64,000 nucleotides of DNA from Flavobacterium psychrophilum (GCA_945860385.1 CAMAQD010000013.1:1-64000); one strand, 5' to 3'. Shown: positions 50,368-59,707, counted from the first letter of the stretch. A program made the numbers and translations. Notes: a model not told the origin generated them from the sequence alone.

Positions 50368-51879
50368 TTACATTCCAAATGCGTAGTAATAATAAGTTTG
50401 GTCGCCGGCATATTTTCCTTCAAGCATTATTCCACCACGCTGTTTTCTAACAGCTTCAATAAAGGAATCAACAGAAGAAACTTCTCTTTTATTGACTGCA
50501 GTAATCACAAATCCTTCCCTTATGTTGGTATTCTTTTTTAATTTTCCGTTATACAATTTGGTTACTTTTAGGCCATAATCTACTTTGTATTTTTTTTGGT
50601 CTTCTTTGCTGATTGGGACAAGTTCGACTCCCAAATCTTTAAGTAATGAGGCGCTTTCTGGTTTGATATTTATATTGGCAGTGTCTTGTTTTTTGAGCGT
50701 AGCAGTTAGTTCCTTTTTTTCATTACCATTTCGGATTAGTACAATTTTTACTTTGTCTCCGGGGTGTTTTCTCATAATGATTTCCATTAACTTTCCTGAC
50801 GTCATTGTTTCAATACCATCAATGCTGATGATGACATCTTTCGCTTTGATACCTGCTTCTTTTGCCGCTCCGGTTGCCGACACGCTGTCAACATAAACAC
50901 CATTGGCTCGGTCAATATTAATTTCCTTAGCGATTTTGCTATCCATATCGCGGATACTTATTCCTAAAAAACCTCTTTGGACAGACCCATAATTCATTAA
51001 ATCATTAGTGACTTTTTTTACAATATCAACAGGAATAGCAAAAGCATAACCTGCGTAAACGCCCGTTGGAGAAGCAATTGCTGTATTGATTCCTATTAGT
51101 TTTCCGTCTAATGTGACCAATGCGCCACCACTATTGCCTGGATTCATAACGGCATCGGTTTGTATAAAGGATTCGATAGCTCCTTGATCCCGTAAGATAT
51201 TTATATTTCGGGTTTTGGCACTTACAATTCCGGCTGTTACGGTTGAAGCGAGATTAAAAGGATTTCCCACTGCAACTACCCATTCGCCTACTTCAATAGT
51301 ATCACTATCTCCAAACATAATAAAGGAGAGATTTTTTTCGTCAATTTTGATGAGAGCCAGGTCTGTTTGTGGGTCAGTGCCAATAATTTTGGCTTTATAG
51401 GATTTTCCGTTAAATAAAGTAACATCAATTTCTTCGGCATCTTTTACCACGTGATTATTGGTTACAATGTATCCGTCAGGAGTCAGAATCACTCCGGATG
51501 CACCACCGATTACAGGCTCAGAATCATAGTTTTCCTCGAATTTGAAGTGTCTGAAAAAAGGATCATTTTGGAAAAAATCTTTAAATGGATCGGGCATATT
51601 ATAAAAATCATTTTGATTTCCATCTTCATTTTGCCTCATTTGTGTTTTGAAAGTAGATTTGATGTTCACTACTCCCGGTGTGGCAATTTTGGCAGCCATT
51701 TTGAAATCTACATTGCCAGTATAAGAAACTTTATCAGTATAGCCAACTGCACTTTTCTGAATTTCTTCTATGTCTTTTTCATTTTTCTTGTCCTGTCCAT
51801 TGCATCCTTGAAACGAAATAAGGACAACCAATAAGTAGAGTATTTTACTTTTTAAATTTATTTTTATAAATGGTATCAT
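50368..51879 (-). CDS. htrA: Do/HtrA-family serine protease, lipoprotein type
   Basis: A 503-residue periplasmic protease-chaperone. The N-terminus (LVVLISFQGCNGQ, Cys26) is a lipoprotein signal, so it is membrane-tethered rather than soluble like E. coli DegP. The trypsin-like domain has the triad His143 (TNNHVV), Asp173 (TDLALIK) and Ser250 (GNSGGALV). One clear PDZ domain follows (about 300-390); the second (about 415-503) is divergent and ends with Tyr-rich YYYYAFGM. It degrades misfolded envelope proteins; its neighbours are also stress genes. Confidence 0.9.
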   Translation of the reverse strand: MIPFIKINLKSKILYLLVVLISFQGCNGQDKKNEKDIEEIQKSAVGYTDKVSYTGNVDFKMAAKIATPGVVNIKSTFKTQMRQNEDGNQNDFYNMPDPFKDFFQNDPFFRHFKFEENYDSEPVIGGASGVILTPDGYIVTNNHVVKDAEEIDVTLFNGKSYKAKIIGTDPQTDLALIKIDEKNLSFIMFGDSDTIEVGEWVVAVGNPFNLASTVTAGIVSAKTRNINILRDQGAIESFIQTDAVMNPGNSGGALVTLDGKLIGINTAIASPTGVYAGYAFAIPVDIVKKVTNDLMNYGSVQRGFLGISIRDMDSKIAKEINIDRANGVYVDSVSATGAAKEAGIKAKDVIISIDGIETMTSGKLMEIIMRKHPGDKVKIVLIRNGNEKKELTATLKKQDTANINIKPESASLLKDLGVELVPISKEDQKKYKVDYGLKVTKLYNGKLKKNTNIREGFVITAVNKREVSSVDSFIEAVRKQRGGIMLEGKYAGDQTYYYYAFGM

Positions 51880-51932
51880 AATTTAAATTTTTAAAAAATT
51901 AGTGTTCCTTTTATAGTCTTTTATATTTGTTC

Positions 51933-52199
51933 CTAGGTAGAAATATCGCCTTCGGGTAAGCCAAGTTCTCGTACTTTCAATAATCGTCGTAATATTTTTC
52001 CGCTTTGGGTTTTGGAAATCTTTTCGACAAATTCAATTTCTTTGGGAGCATCAGCCGGTCCTAATTCTTTTCGAGCGAAATCCATTATGTTCATTTTGGT
52101 TTCCTCGTTTGGAGTATATCCAATTTTCAAAACCACAAAAACTTTCTCCAATTCACCAATAATGAGTTCTGGTTTCCCAATAACCGCTTTTGACAGCAA
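51933..52199 (-). pseudogene. C-terminal remnant of acetyl-CoA synthetase
   Basis: An 88-codon frame starting at a TTG matches only the C-terminal domain of Acs: KAVIGKPELIIGELEKVFVVLK, EFVEKISKTQSGKILRRLL (the acetylation/catalytic Lys region in SGKIL). The frame upstream is closed by a TGA directly before, so the N-terminal about 560 residues are missing. It lies 14 nt after the OsmC gene, showing that a deletion joined them. The A10-type core cannot work without the ATP-binding domain, so it is a gene stump, though it keeps coding-like sequence. Confidence 0.85.
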
Positions 52200-52213
52200 T
52201 CATTTTTTTATTT

Positions 52214-52654
52214 TTATACTAATACTTTTTCCACAATAATTTCCGGTTCCATAAGAATAGTAACTTTAACCGCATTGGATATTAGACATGATCTTTTACT
52301 CATCTCAAGGATATGAATTGCTCTATCTGCTTTTTGTGTATGCGGAATAGTAACTTTGGGTTTCAGGATGATTTCGGTTATGGTGTGTTTGCCTTCGATT
52401 ATAGCAATATTGCACACAGCATTGCTTTCATAATGGATAAATTCCAGTTTCGAATTTTCGGCAATAGCCAAAAAAGTGGTCATTAAACAACCATTGATTG
52501 ATGCGACAAATAGATGCTCTGGCGTCCAAACACCTTCCATTCCTTTTGGGAAATCTGGAGGAGTTGCTACTTCAATTTTTTGTGGTAAAACAGGAGAACT
52601 CAAAACTCCTTTTCTGTTTACCGTCCACTTTAGATTTACTTCGTAGGTATACAT
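52214..52654 (-). CDS. OsmC-family protein, second type
   Basis: A 146-residue OsmC-like thiol protein with the redox Cys in INGCLMTT (Cys56) and SKRSCLISN (Cys123). It is of the YhfA/OsmC-like subgroup with an extended N-terminus (TYEVNLKWTVNRKG) and differs clearly from the 31401 protein. Likely peroxide or thiol detoxification in the cytosol. It lies between an SDR gene (36 nt upstream) and the Acs stump. Confidence 0.88.
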   Translation of the reverse strand: MYTYEVNLKWTVNRKGVLSSPVLPQKIEVATPPDFPKGMEGVWTPEHLFVASINGCLMTTFLAIAENSKLEFIHYESNAVCNIAIIEGKHTITEIILKPKVTIPHTQKADRAIHILEMSKRSCLISNAVKVTILMEPEIIVEKVLV

Positions 52655-52690
52655 TTTATAAGATTTTAAGTGAATACTATTTTTTAAAAA

Positions 52691-53446
52691 TTATTGAGCT
52701 ACAAAACCGCCATCCACAGGCATTTCAATTCCTGTAACGAAAGATGCTTCATTTGAACAAAGCCAAAGTACAGCATTGGCAATTTCTTCAGGCAAACCAA
52801 AACGGCCCACAGGTTCCATAGCCATGAATTGCTGTTCTGCTTCTTTCTTGTTACCGGTTGCACGATCTATCATAGGCGTTTTTATGATTCCGGGACAAAC
52901 GGCATTTACTCTGATTCCGAGTTTGGCACATTCTAATGCAGCTGTTTTTGTAAGGCCAATCACACCGTGTTTGGAAGCTACATAAGCTGGAGAACCGCGA
53001 AAACCAACGAGTCCAGCCACAGAAGAGCAGTTTACGATAGCTCCTTTTCTATTTTTGAGCATTTCGGGGATTTCATATTTCATACAAAGCCAAATTCCTT
53101 TAAGGTTAACATCAATAGTTTTGTCCCAATTTTCCTCGGAACAATCTTGTGTTGGAGCTGATGTTCCTTCGATTCCCGCATTGTTAAAAGCAAAATCCAA
53201 GCGCCCAAAAGTGTTAATGGTTTTTTCGATGAGTGTTTTTACATCGGCACTTTTCGAAACGTCACATTTTACAAAAATTGATTCTCCGCCCAAGTTTTCG
53301 ATTAAATCCATCGTTTCCTGATTTTCTATCCAATCAGCAATGACCACTTTGGTACCTTTTCTCACGAAAGCTAGTACTGTGGCTCTTCCAATACCTGATG
53401 AACCTCCGGTAACGAGAGCCACTTTGTCTTTGAAAGTATGTTCCAT
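52691..53446 (-). CDS. SDR-family oxidoreductase
   Basis: A 251-residue classical short-chain dehydrogenase: TGGSSGIG (14-21), NNAG, the catalytic NCSSVAG Ser and YVASK (Tyr/Lys), and the C-terminal PVDGGFVAQ. The overall sequence is closest in feel to glucose 1-dehydrogenase/3-oxoacyl-type SDRs of the stress-associated group. The substrate is not known. It lies 17 nt after ppsA in the same operon. Confidence 0.88.
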   Translation of the reverse strand: MEHTFKDKVALVTGGSSGIGRATVLAFVRKGTKVVIADWIENQETMDLIENLGGESIFVKCDVSKSADVKTLIEKTINTFGRLDFAFNNAGIEGTSAPTQDCSEENWDKTIDVNLKGIWLCMKYEIPEMLKNRKGAIVNCSSVAGLVGFRGSPAYVASKHGVIGLTKTAALECAKLGIRVNAVCPGIIKTPMIDRATGNKKEAEQQFMAMEPVGRFGLPEEIANAVLWLCSNEASFVTGIEMPVDGGFVAQ

Positions 53447-53463
53447 AATTCTTTATTTAATAA

Positions 53464-55878
53464 TTATGTCAACACCGTATTTTTCTTTTCGGCAACAGAA
53501 ATGTTTTGGATTCCTTTTATCAAAGCATCGGGATTAAATGAAATACTGTCTATTCCTTCTTCTACTAAAAATTGGGCAAACTCAGGAAGGTCACTTGGCG
53601 CTTGGCCGCACAATCCCACTTTTATTTTATTTCTTTTAGCCACTTGAATGGTTTCCCGTATTAAAAATTTGACTGCAGGATTTTGTTCGCTGAACAAATA
53701 ACTTACTAAGGCAGAATCGCGGTCTAAGCCAAGTGTTAGCTGTGTCAAATCATTGGATCCAATGGAAAAGCCATCAAATAATTGTGCAAATTGGTCTGCC
53801 ATTAAAACGTTGCTTGGAATTTCTACCATTACATAGATTTCCAATTCATTTTTTCCTTGAATTAATCCGTTTTTTGCCATTTCTGCAATAACTTTTTGTC
53901 CTTCTTCGATAGTTCTGCAGAACGGAATCATTAGTTTTACGTTATGCAATCCCATTTCGTTTCGCACTTTTTTCATTGCTTCACATTCCAACGCAAAACC
54001 TTTTCGATAAAAATCACTGTAATAACGGGAAGCACCTCGGAAACCAATCATTGGGTTTTCTTCTTCGGGTTCGAAATATTTTCCGCCGATGAGGTTGGCA
54101 TATTCGTTGCTTTTGAAATCGCTCATTCGCACAATCACGTCTTTTGGATAAAAAGCCGCAGCTACCGTTGAAACTGCTTCGGCAAGTTTGTCGACGAAAT
54201 ATTCTTTACCGTTTTCATAGCCTTTGGTCAATTCTTTAATAGCTGAAATTGACGCTTCATCTTTTACTTTTTCGGGTTCGCACAAAGCATTCGGATGGAT
54301 TTTTATGGTGTTGGAAATGGCAAATTCCATTCGCATCAAACCCACGCCTTTGTTGGGATAAAAGCTTAAATCAAAAGCTCTTTCTGGATCGGCTAGGATA
54401 AACATTGGAGCCGTTTCTGGCAAAGTCAAATGGCTGAAATCCTGTTCTTTTATTTCCCATTTCAAAAGGCCTTCGTATATATTTCCATCTTTGCCTTCAG
54501 CACAGGAAACGGTGATTTCCTGTCCGTTTTTTATAACGGAAGTGGCATTTCCGCATCCAACCACAGCAACAGTTCCAAGTTCACGCGCCACAATTGCGGA
54601 ATGACTTGTCCTTCCTCCTTTATTGGTAATAATGGCTCCCGCTTTTTTTAGAATCGGGTCCCAATCGGGATTGGTAACATCTGTTATCAGAATTTCTCCT
54701 TGCTGCAATAGATTTCCTTCTTGCGGACTGTTTAAAATTCGGGCTTTTCCGGATGTAATTTTATTGCCCAAAGCAATGCCGCTGGTCAGGATTTTGCTTT
54801 TTGCTTTTAGTGTAAAAATTTCTTCGGTTTGTTTTCGTTCTTTTCCGTGAATGGTTTCCGGACGAGCCTGAACGATATATAGTTGGTTATTTAAACCATC
54901 TTTTGCCCATTCAACATCCATTGATTTTTTGTAGTGATTTTCAATTTTTTGACACCATTGGGCTATCAGAATTACTTCTTTATCTGTTAACGAAAATTTA
55001 TTTTGTTCTGCTAATGGCGTGTCAATATTTACAATAGTTTTTGATGCCGAAACACCTTCTGCATTGTCAGAATAAATCATCGTAAATTCTTTTTTGCCAC
55101 AACGACTTTTCAAGATTGGGTTAAGTTTTTCGTTGAAAAGTGTGGGTTTGAAAACCATCCATTCATCAGGAGTGATTCTTCCTTGGACAATGTTTTCACC
55201 CAATCCGAAAGTTCCGTTGATGACGATTACATTTTTAAATCCGGTATCAGGATCAATTGTAAAAGCCACGCCGGACGAAGCTTTGTCGCTTCGAATCATT
55301 TGTTGTACGCCTACGGAAATTGCGATGTCTATTCCAGTAAATCCCATATCATGGCGGTATTTTATGGCGCGGTCCGTAAATAGTGAAGCATAGCAACGAC
55401 GAACAGCTTCTAGCAATTGTTTTTCACCACTAATGTTTAGGAACGATTCCATTCTTCCCGCAAAACTCGCCGATGGCAAATCTTCGGAAGTGGCGCTGCT
55501 GCGAACGGCAACACTTAGAGGATCAGTTCCGCAAAGTTTGGAAAGTTTTTTATAAGCGGTAGTTATTTCATCACGAATTTCCTCTGGAATTGTTGCCGAC
55601 AAGATAAGATTTCTTGCTTTTTGGCCAATGGTAGAAAGATTCGAATATTCTTTTTTATCTAACGAAAACAACAAATCTTCTAAAGGTTTTTCGAGATAAT
55701 TAGATTCGCAAAATAGGCGATATCCTCCAGCGGTGATTGCAAAACCATTGGGAATGTTGATGCCGATTGGATTCAGTTGATTGTACATTTCGCCAAGTGA
55801 AGCATTTTTACCGCCTACTTTAGCGATGTCGGTAATACTGATTTGACTGAAAAACAGAATGTGTTTAGAGGTTTCCAT
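53464..55878 (-). CDS. ppsA: Phosphoenolpyruvate synthase
   Basis: Makes PEP from pyruvate and ATP for gluconeogenesis. The 804-residue protein (E. coli 792) has the ATP-grasp domain (about 1-340), the phosphohistidine domain with GGRTSHSAIVARELG (His near residue 420) and the PEP-binding TIM-barrel ending CGQAPSDLPEFA. The start at 55878 is used (METSKHILFF); the upstream ATG at 55911 lacks support. It heads the ppsA-SDR-OsmC-acs' run, fitting a switch to carbon conservation under stress. Confidence 0.93.
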   Translation of the reverse strand: METSKHILFFSQISITDIAKVGGKNASLGEMYNQLNPIGINIPNGFAITAGGYRLFCESNYLEKPLEDLLFSLDKKEYSNLSTIGQKARNLILSATIPEEIRDEITTAYKKLSKLCGTDPLSVAVRSSATSEDLPSASFAGRMESFLNISGEKQLLEAVRRCYASLFTDRAIKYRHDMGFTGIDIAISVGVQQMIRSDKASSGVAFTIDPDTGFKNVIVINGTFGLGENIVQGRITPDEWMVFKPTLFNEKLNPILKSRCGKKEFTMIYSDNAEGVSASKTIVNIDTPLAEQNKFSLTDKEVILIAQWCQKIENHYKKSMDVEWAKDGLNNQLYIVQARPETIHGKERKQTEEIFTLKAKSKILTSGIALGNKITSGKARILNSPQEGNLLQQGEILITDVTNPDWDPILKKAGAIITNKGGRTSHSAIVARELGTVAVVGCGNATSVIKNGQEITVSCAEGKDGNIYEGLLKWEIKEQDFSHLTLPETAPMFILADPERAFDLSFYPNKGVGLMRMEFAISNTIKIHPNALCEPEKVKDEASISAIKELTKGYENGKEYFVDKLAEAVSTVAAAFYPKDVIVRMSDFKSNEYANLIGGKYFEPEEENPMIGFRGASRYYSDFYRKGFALECEAMKKVRNEMGLHNVKLMIPFCRTIEEGQKVIAEMAKNGLIQGKNELEIYVMVEIPSNVLMADQFAQLFDGFSIGSNDLTQLTLGLDRDSALVSYLFSEQNPAVKFLIRETIQVAKRNKIKVGLCGQAPSDLPEFAQFLVEEGIDSISFNPDALIKGIQNISVAEKKNTVLT

Positions 55879-56093
55879 ATTTATAAGATTTAAATATTTG
55901 AAACGGCCCAAAGAACGAGAATTGTAGGTGTTTCCGCTTGTTAAAGCCGATATAGTAAAGTTACTAAAATAATTTTTTAATTGAAATCAAATAGATTATT
56001 ATTTTAATGATTTTTAGAAGGTAAGTATTTATTTAACAATACTTTAATATTTTTATTTAGCATCTATTACTATTGTGCCAATGCATAATATAA

Positions 56094-56131
56094 AACACAA
56101 AAAATCCCCAACTATTTTCATAATTGAGGAC
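56094..56131 (-). terminator. Terminator of tpiA
   Basis: TCCcCAA (56105-56111) pairs with TTGaGGA (56124-56130) with one mismatch; an A-run on the plus strand gives the minus T-run. It begins about 27 nt after the tpiA stop. Confidence 0.6.
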
Positions 56132-56157
56132 TCTTTTATAAAGTATAATCTAAATTC

Positions 56158-56910
56158 TTAGATAGCGTTTACTATTGCTAAAAAATCTTTGGCATTAAGT
56201 GCAGCTCCACCAATTAGACCTCCGTCAACATCTGGTTTAGAGAAAATTTCTTTGGCATTATCTGGTTTTACACTTCCACCATATAGTATTGAAACATCTT
56301 CAGCGATATCGCTTCCAAAAGCTTTACGAACCGTTTCTCTGATGAATTCGTGCATATCTTGAGCTTGTTCTGGACTAGCCGTTTCGCCTGTTCCAATAGC
56401 CCAAACTGGTTCGTAAGCCAAAACAATTTTTTCCCAGTTTTTTGCTTCAATGTGAAACAAACCGTCTCTTAATTGGTTTTCAACAATGTTGAAATGGTTT
56501 TTAGATTGACGGTCTTTCAATTCTTCGCCGAAGCAAAAAATAACGGTCATATCGTGTTGTAGAGCGGTGTCCACTTTGCTAGCAATCAATGCGTCTGTTT
56601 CGTGAAAAATAGCTCTGCGCTCTGAATGTCCAAGAATAACGGTATCTACACCAACGCTTTTTAACATATCAGCAGAAATTTCGCCTGTGTAAGCACCACT
56701 TTCTGCTTGGTGCATATTTTGTGCGGACACTTTGATGGCAGTTGACTCCAAAAGGCTAGTTGCCAAAGCCAAATTTACAAAAGTAGGTGCTACAATTACT
56801 TCTTTGTTATCTTCTGATGAAACTTGTGATTTTAATTCGTTTAATAATTCTGCGGTTTGAGTCGCATTTTTATGCATTTTCCAGTTTCCTGCTACAATCT
56901 TCTTTCTCAT
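56158..56910 (-). CDS. tpiA: Triosephosphate isomerase
   Basis: Interconverts DHAP and glyceraldehyde-3-phosphate. The 250-residue TIM barrel begins RKKIVAGNWKMHKN with the substrate-binding Asn/Lys, has the catalytic His in GHSERR and catalytic Glu in LAYEPVWAIGTG, and the C-terminal YGGSVKPDNAKEI and GGLIGGAAL phosphate loops. It is followed downstream by a terminator; the thiol-disulfide gene lies upstream on the same strand. Confidence 0.97.
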   Translation of the reverse strand: MRKKIVAGNWKMHKNATQTAELLNELKSQVSSEDNKEVIVAPTFVNLALATSLLESTAIKVSAQNMHQAESGAYTGEISADMLKSVGVDTVILGHSERRAIFHETDALIASKVDTALQHDMTVIFCFGEELKDRQSKNHFNIVENQLRDGLFHIEAKNWEKIVLAYEPVWAIGTGETASPEQAQDMHEFIRETVRKAFGSDIAEDVSILYGGSVKPDNAKEIFSKPDVDGGLIGGAALNAKDFLAIVNAI

Positions 56911-56990
56911 TTTAATTGTGTTTATTGTTTGATAATTATGTTTCTAAATTTTTGATTCCCACGGCTGAAACGCTAGTATTTGAAGTGTTA

Positions 56991-57494
56991 TTATTTACTA
57001 GTTTCTAACTTTTTTAATTCGGTATTTATTTTTTCAAAATCAGTTTCGATGGCTCTGTAAATCACTATTTTTCCAGTTTTGTCAATAATGATATATCTTG
57101 GAATCCAATCTAGGTCAATTGCTTTGCCAAAAACACCTTTCATCTGGTCATTTGCCATAAAATGCTCGCCTTTGATTTCGTGTTTTGTTATTCCTTCTTT
57201 CCATTTATCGACTGTTTTGTCCATCGAAATGAATACATAATCTACCTCAGGATTATTGGCTTGAAGTTCTTTTATTTTAGGCATTGCTTTGACACAATCG
57301 CCGCACCAAGAGGCCCAAATTTCGATAACGAGAGTTTTGCCTTTGTGCCTTTTTAGAATGTCTTTAAAAGCAACTTGTTTCCCATTATTTGAAAGTAAAG
57401 TTTCAGACAATGCTTCTTTTGAAAAGGAGGTTTTTTGAGCTTGAGAACAAGAAAAACTGATAATAGCTAAAAGCAATACTAGTATTTTTTTCAT
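56991..57494 (-). CDS. TlpA-like thioredoxin-family lipoprotein
   Basis: A 167-residue lipoprotein (lipobox ending IISFSC, Cys16) with a thioredoxin fold and redox motif WCGDC in VIEIWASWCGDCVKAMP. The start at 57494 is used (MKKILVLLLAII); an ATG 6 codons upstream is less likely. It should be a periplasmic or outer-membrane thiol-disulfide reductase. The -7 box TAACTTTG is at 57517-57510. Part of a conserved tpiA/DoxX/DUF1599 neighbourhood. Confidence 0.85.
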   Translation of the reverse strand: MKKILVLLLAIISFSCSQAQKTSFSKEALSETLLSNNGKQVAFKDILKRHKGKTLVIEIWASWCGDCVKAMPKIKELQANNPEVDYVFISMDKTVDKWKEGITKHEIKGEHFMANDQMKGVFGKAIDLDWIPRYIIIDKTGKIVIYRAIETDFEKINTELKKLETSK

Positions 57495-57509
57495 TTTAAA
57501 AATTTTTCT

Positions 57510-57517
57510 CAAAGTTA
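57510..57517 (-). promoter_or_regulatory. Possible -7 box of the TlpA-like gene
   Basis: TAACTTTG on the minus strand, 16 nt before the ATG. No TTG with correct spacing is visible. Confidence 0.4.
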
Positions 57518-57623
57518 CATTTTAAAAACAAAATAGCGTAGAGTAAAATACATTATTTCAGGCATTTGTACTATTTCGATTTCGTAAATGAGTGGAGGAA
57601 TCAATGAAGAAAACGAAGTTTCC

Positions 57624-57896
57624 TTAATTCGATTTTTTATCTGTGGAATCGTCTAAATAGATTCTTTTGCTTCTTTTTCGTTTCTTTGTGAAATACAATT
57701 GTTTAATAGTATAACCAATATAAATTCCAGAAATAGCCATTAAAGTGCATCCTAAAATAACGTGAAATGTAATTCCTAAAGGCACTTCAAAAATCCCTGA
57801 AACTACATTTAAAAATAGGTAACCAATTCCAAACACAATACAACTTATAAAAATAAGTATAAATTTCTTTTTCCTTCTTTCTCTTCTACTACTCAT
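57624..57896 (-). CDS. Small two-helix membrane protein
   Basis: A 90-residue protein with a basic N-terminus (RRERRKKKF), two hydrophobic helices (FILIFISCIVFGIGYLFLNVV and LGITFHVILGCTLMAISGIYI) and a basic, then acidic tail. The start at 57896 drops two residues from the longest frame. No family is known to me. It lies 21 nt after the DoxX-like gene on the same strand. Confidence 0.65.
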   Translation of the reverse strand: MSSRRERRKKKFILIFISCIVFGIGYLFLNVVSGIFEVPLGITFHVILGCTLMAISGIYIGYTIKQLYFTKKRKRSKRIYLDDSTDKKSN

Positions 57897-57917
57897 AAGC
57901 AACTGTAAATAAGTGAA

Positions 57918-59018
57918 CTAAAATTTCAAATCATTACTATCATTATAATGTACCTTCTGGGTAACAGTACCGTAATTTAATAAAACAAAACTAGGATTTG
58001 CTCGTTCTACCGTTTTTAAAGCAGTTGCATCACAAAAAAGAACATCAAAAGTAAAACCATATTTCTTTTTTAAATCAGCAATTGCATCCGCTGATGAACC
58101 AGTCAGTATCGCAACATAATATCCTTTTGCAATCGCCTTTTTGTACAGATCATTTATTTTTTGTAAGCCTGCTAAATTCGCTTTTTCTAAATCATAAGCC
58201 ACAATTAACATCGCTTTTTCTTTAGATAATATCATGTCAGTTTTGTCTTCTCCGTCTATTTCTAATTTGAAATCGTGAATAGGAGGGAGGTAACCCTGAA
58301 CTATAACTTTGTCTTTTCTATCGACAAATTCTGCTCCTTCGGGAAGTGACATCAAATCTTTTTCGGTGAATTCTTTGTCAACACCATTTACTTTATATAT
58401 GAAAATCATTTCCACTACACTTTTTGGAGCATTATCAGGAATTTCCATTGATTTGCGGATGTTTGTACCTACTTTATAAGGCCTAAAATCTTTTAATGGT
58501 AAATGGTTTAAAACCCAATATCCCATAAATGCACATAATACAATACTTGCTAAAACCAAAACGGATTGGATTTTGTCGGCAAATAATGGTTTGATGTATT
58601 TTTGATTATAAAATAAAATTAGAATGAAAAACAACAATATTAAATCTTTTGAAAATGATTGCCAAGGTGTCAAATGCAGGGCATCGCCAAAGCATCCACA
58701 ATCTTTAACCACATCAAAATAAGCCGAATAAAAAGTCAGAAACGTGAACAAAACTACTAAAAGCAACAAACTCCAAATCGTCCATTTTGCTTTGTAACCA
58801 ATGAGCAGCATTACACCTAAAACCACTTCAAGAATAACCAAAAACAGTGCAATTGCTACTGTGAAAGGCACAAAAAAAGGCATATTGAAAACGGGCTCAC
58901 TAAAATATTCGTCCAGTTTATAAGAGAAGCCTAAAGGATCATTTAATTTTATTAATCCCGAAATAATGAACAAAATCCCGACGAAAATTCTCGAAAACTG
59001 AGTGATGAAGTTTTTCAT
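57918..59018 (-). CDS. BT_3928-type DoxX/MauE-like membrane protein with thioredoxin-like C-terminus
   Basis: A 366-residue protein with about five helices in the first 190 residues: the DoxX part (RIFVGILFIISGLIKLNDPLGF) and a redox loop VKDCGCFGDALHLTPW with a CxC pair of the MauE/vitamin-K-reductase-like type. The C-terminal half (about 200-366) is a soluble domain that resembles a degenerate thioredoxin without CxxC. It probably moves electrons to periplasmic thiol proteins such as the TlpA-like lipoprotein nearby; this is inference. Confidence 0.82.
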   Translation of the reverse strand: MKNFITQFSRIFVGILFIISGLIKLNDPLGFSYKLDEYFSEPVFNMPFFVPFTVAIALFLVILEVVLGVMLLIGYKAKWTIWSLLLLVVLFTFLTFYSAYFDVVKDCGCFGDALHLTPWQSFSKDLILLFFILILFYNQKYIKPLFADKIQSVLVLASIVLCAFMGYWVLNHLPLKDFRPYKVGTNIRKSMEIPDNAPKSVVEMIFIYKVNGVDKEFTEKDLMSLPEGAEFVDRKDKVIVQGYLPPIHDFKLEIDGEDKTDMILSKEKAMLIVAYDLEKANLAGLQKINDLYKKAIAKGYYVAILTGSSADAIADLKKKYGFTFDVLFCDATALKTVERANPSFVLLNYGTVTQKVHYNDSNDLKF

Positions 59019-59081
59019 TTTTTATATGTTATTTAAAAAATACCTTTGTCAAATTTTTAAACCTTGACAAAAGTTATCCAT

Positions 59082-59618
59082 TTATTTTTTAATTAAAATC
59101 AAAGCAAAAATAGCATAATTAATCATATCCTGATAATTAGCGTCGATACCTTCGGAAACCAAAGTTTTTCCTTTATTGTCTTCAATTTGCTTAACGCGAA
59201 GCAGTTTTTGCAAAATCAAATCGGTTAAAGAACTTACGCGCATTTCGCGCCAAGCCTCACCATAATCGTGGTTTTTGTCTTCCATCAAATCTTTGGTCAA
59301 TTTTACTTTGGCATCGTACAATTGGGTAGCTTCTTCTACATTCAAATCGGGTTGATCGACGACGCCAAGTTCGAGTTGTATCAACGCCATAATCGAATAA
59401 TTGATGATTCCTATGAATTCGCCAGTTTCATCTTCGTCTATTTTTCGAACTTCGTTTTCCTGTAAACTTCTTATTCTTTGGGCTTTGATATAAATTTGGT
59501 CTGTTAGTGAAGGCAATCTTAAAATACGCCAAGCACTGCCGTAATCTTTCATTTTATTGATGAATAGCGCGCGGCAAATTGCAATTATGCTATCATATTG
59601 CTGTGAAGTAATGTTCAT
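59082..59618 (-). CDS. DUF1599 protein with two internal repeats
   Basis: A 178-residue cytosolic protein made of two related halves (about 1-80 and 90-178), each with a KDYGSAWR- or HDYGEAWRE-type motif followed by an xxxxSLTDxIxxKxxRxxxLE segment. That is DUF1599, a two-repeat family of Bacteroidota, perhaps nucleotide- or RNA-binding. Divergent from folP. A -7 box TATTTTTG is at 59657-59650. Confidence 0.85.
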   Translation of the reverse strand: MNITSQQYDSIIAICRALFINKMKDYGSAWRILRLPSLTDQIYIKAQRIRSLQENEVRKIDEDETGEFIGIINYSIMALIQLELGVVDQPDLNVEEATQLYDAKVKLTKDLMEDKNHDYGEAWREMRVSSLTDLILQKLLRVKQIEDNKGKTLVSEGIDANYQDMINYAIFALILIKK

Positions 59619-59649
59619 TTAATGGTGTATATTTGTCAAATAATTTCTT

Positions 59650-59657
59650 CAAAAATA
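59650..59657 (-). promoter_or_regulatory. Possible -7 box of the DUF1599 gene
   Basis: TATTTTTG on the minus strand, 31 nt before the ATG at 59618; no TTG at correct spacing. Confidence 0.35.
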
Positions 59658-59707
59658 AGGAATATTTATGGGATGGAAAAATGATAATTAACGAAATTTG
59701 ATTTAGG

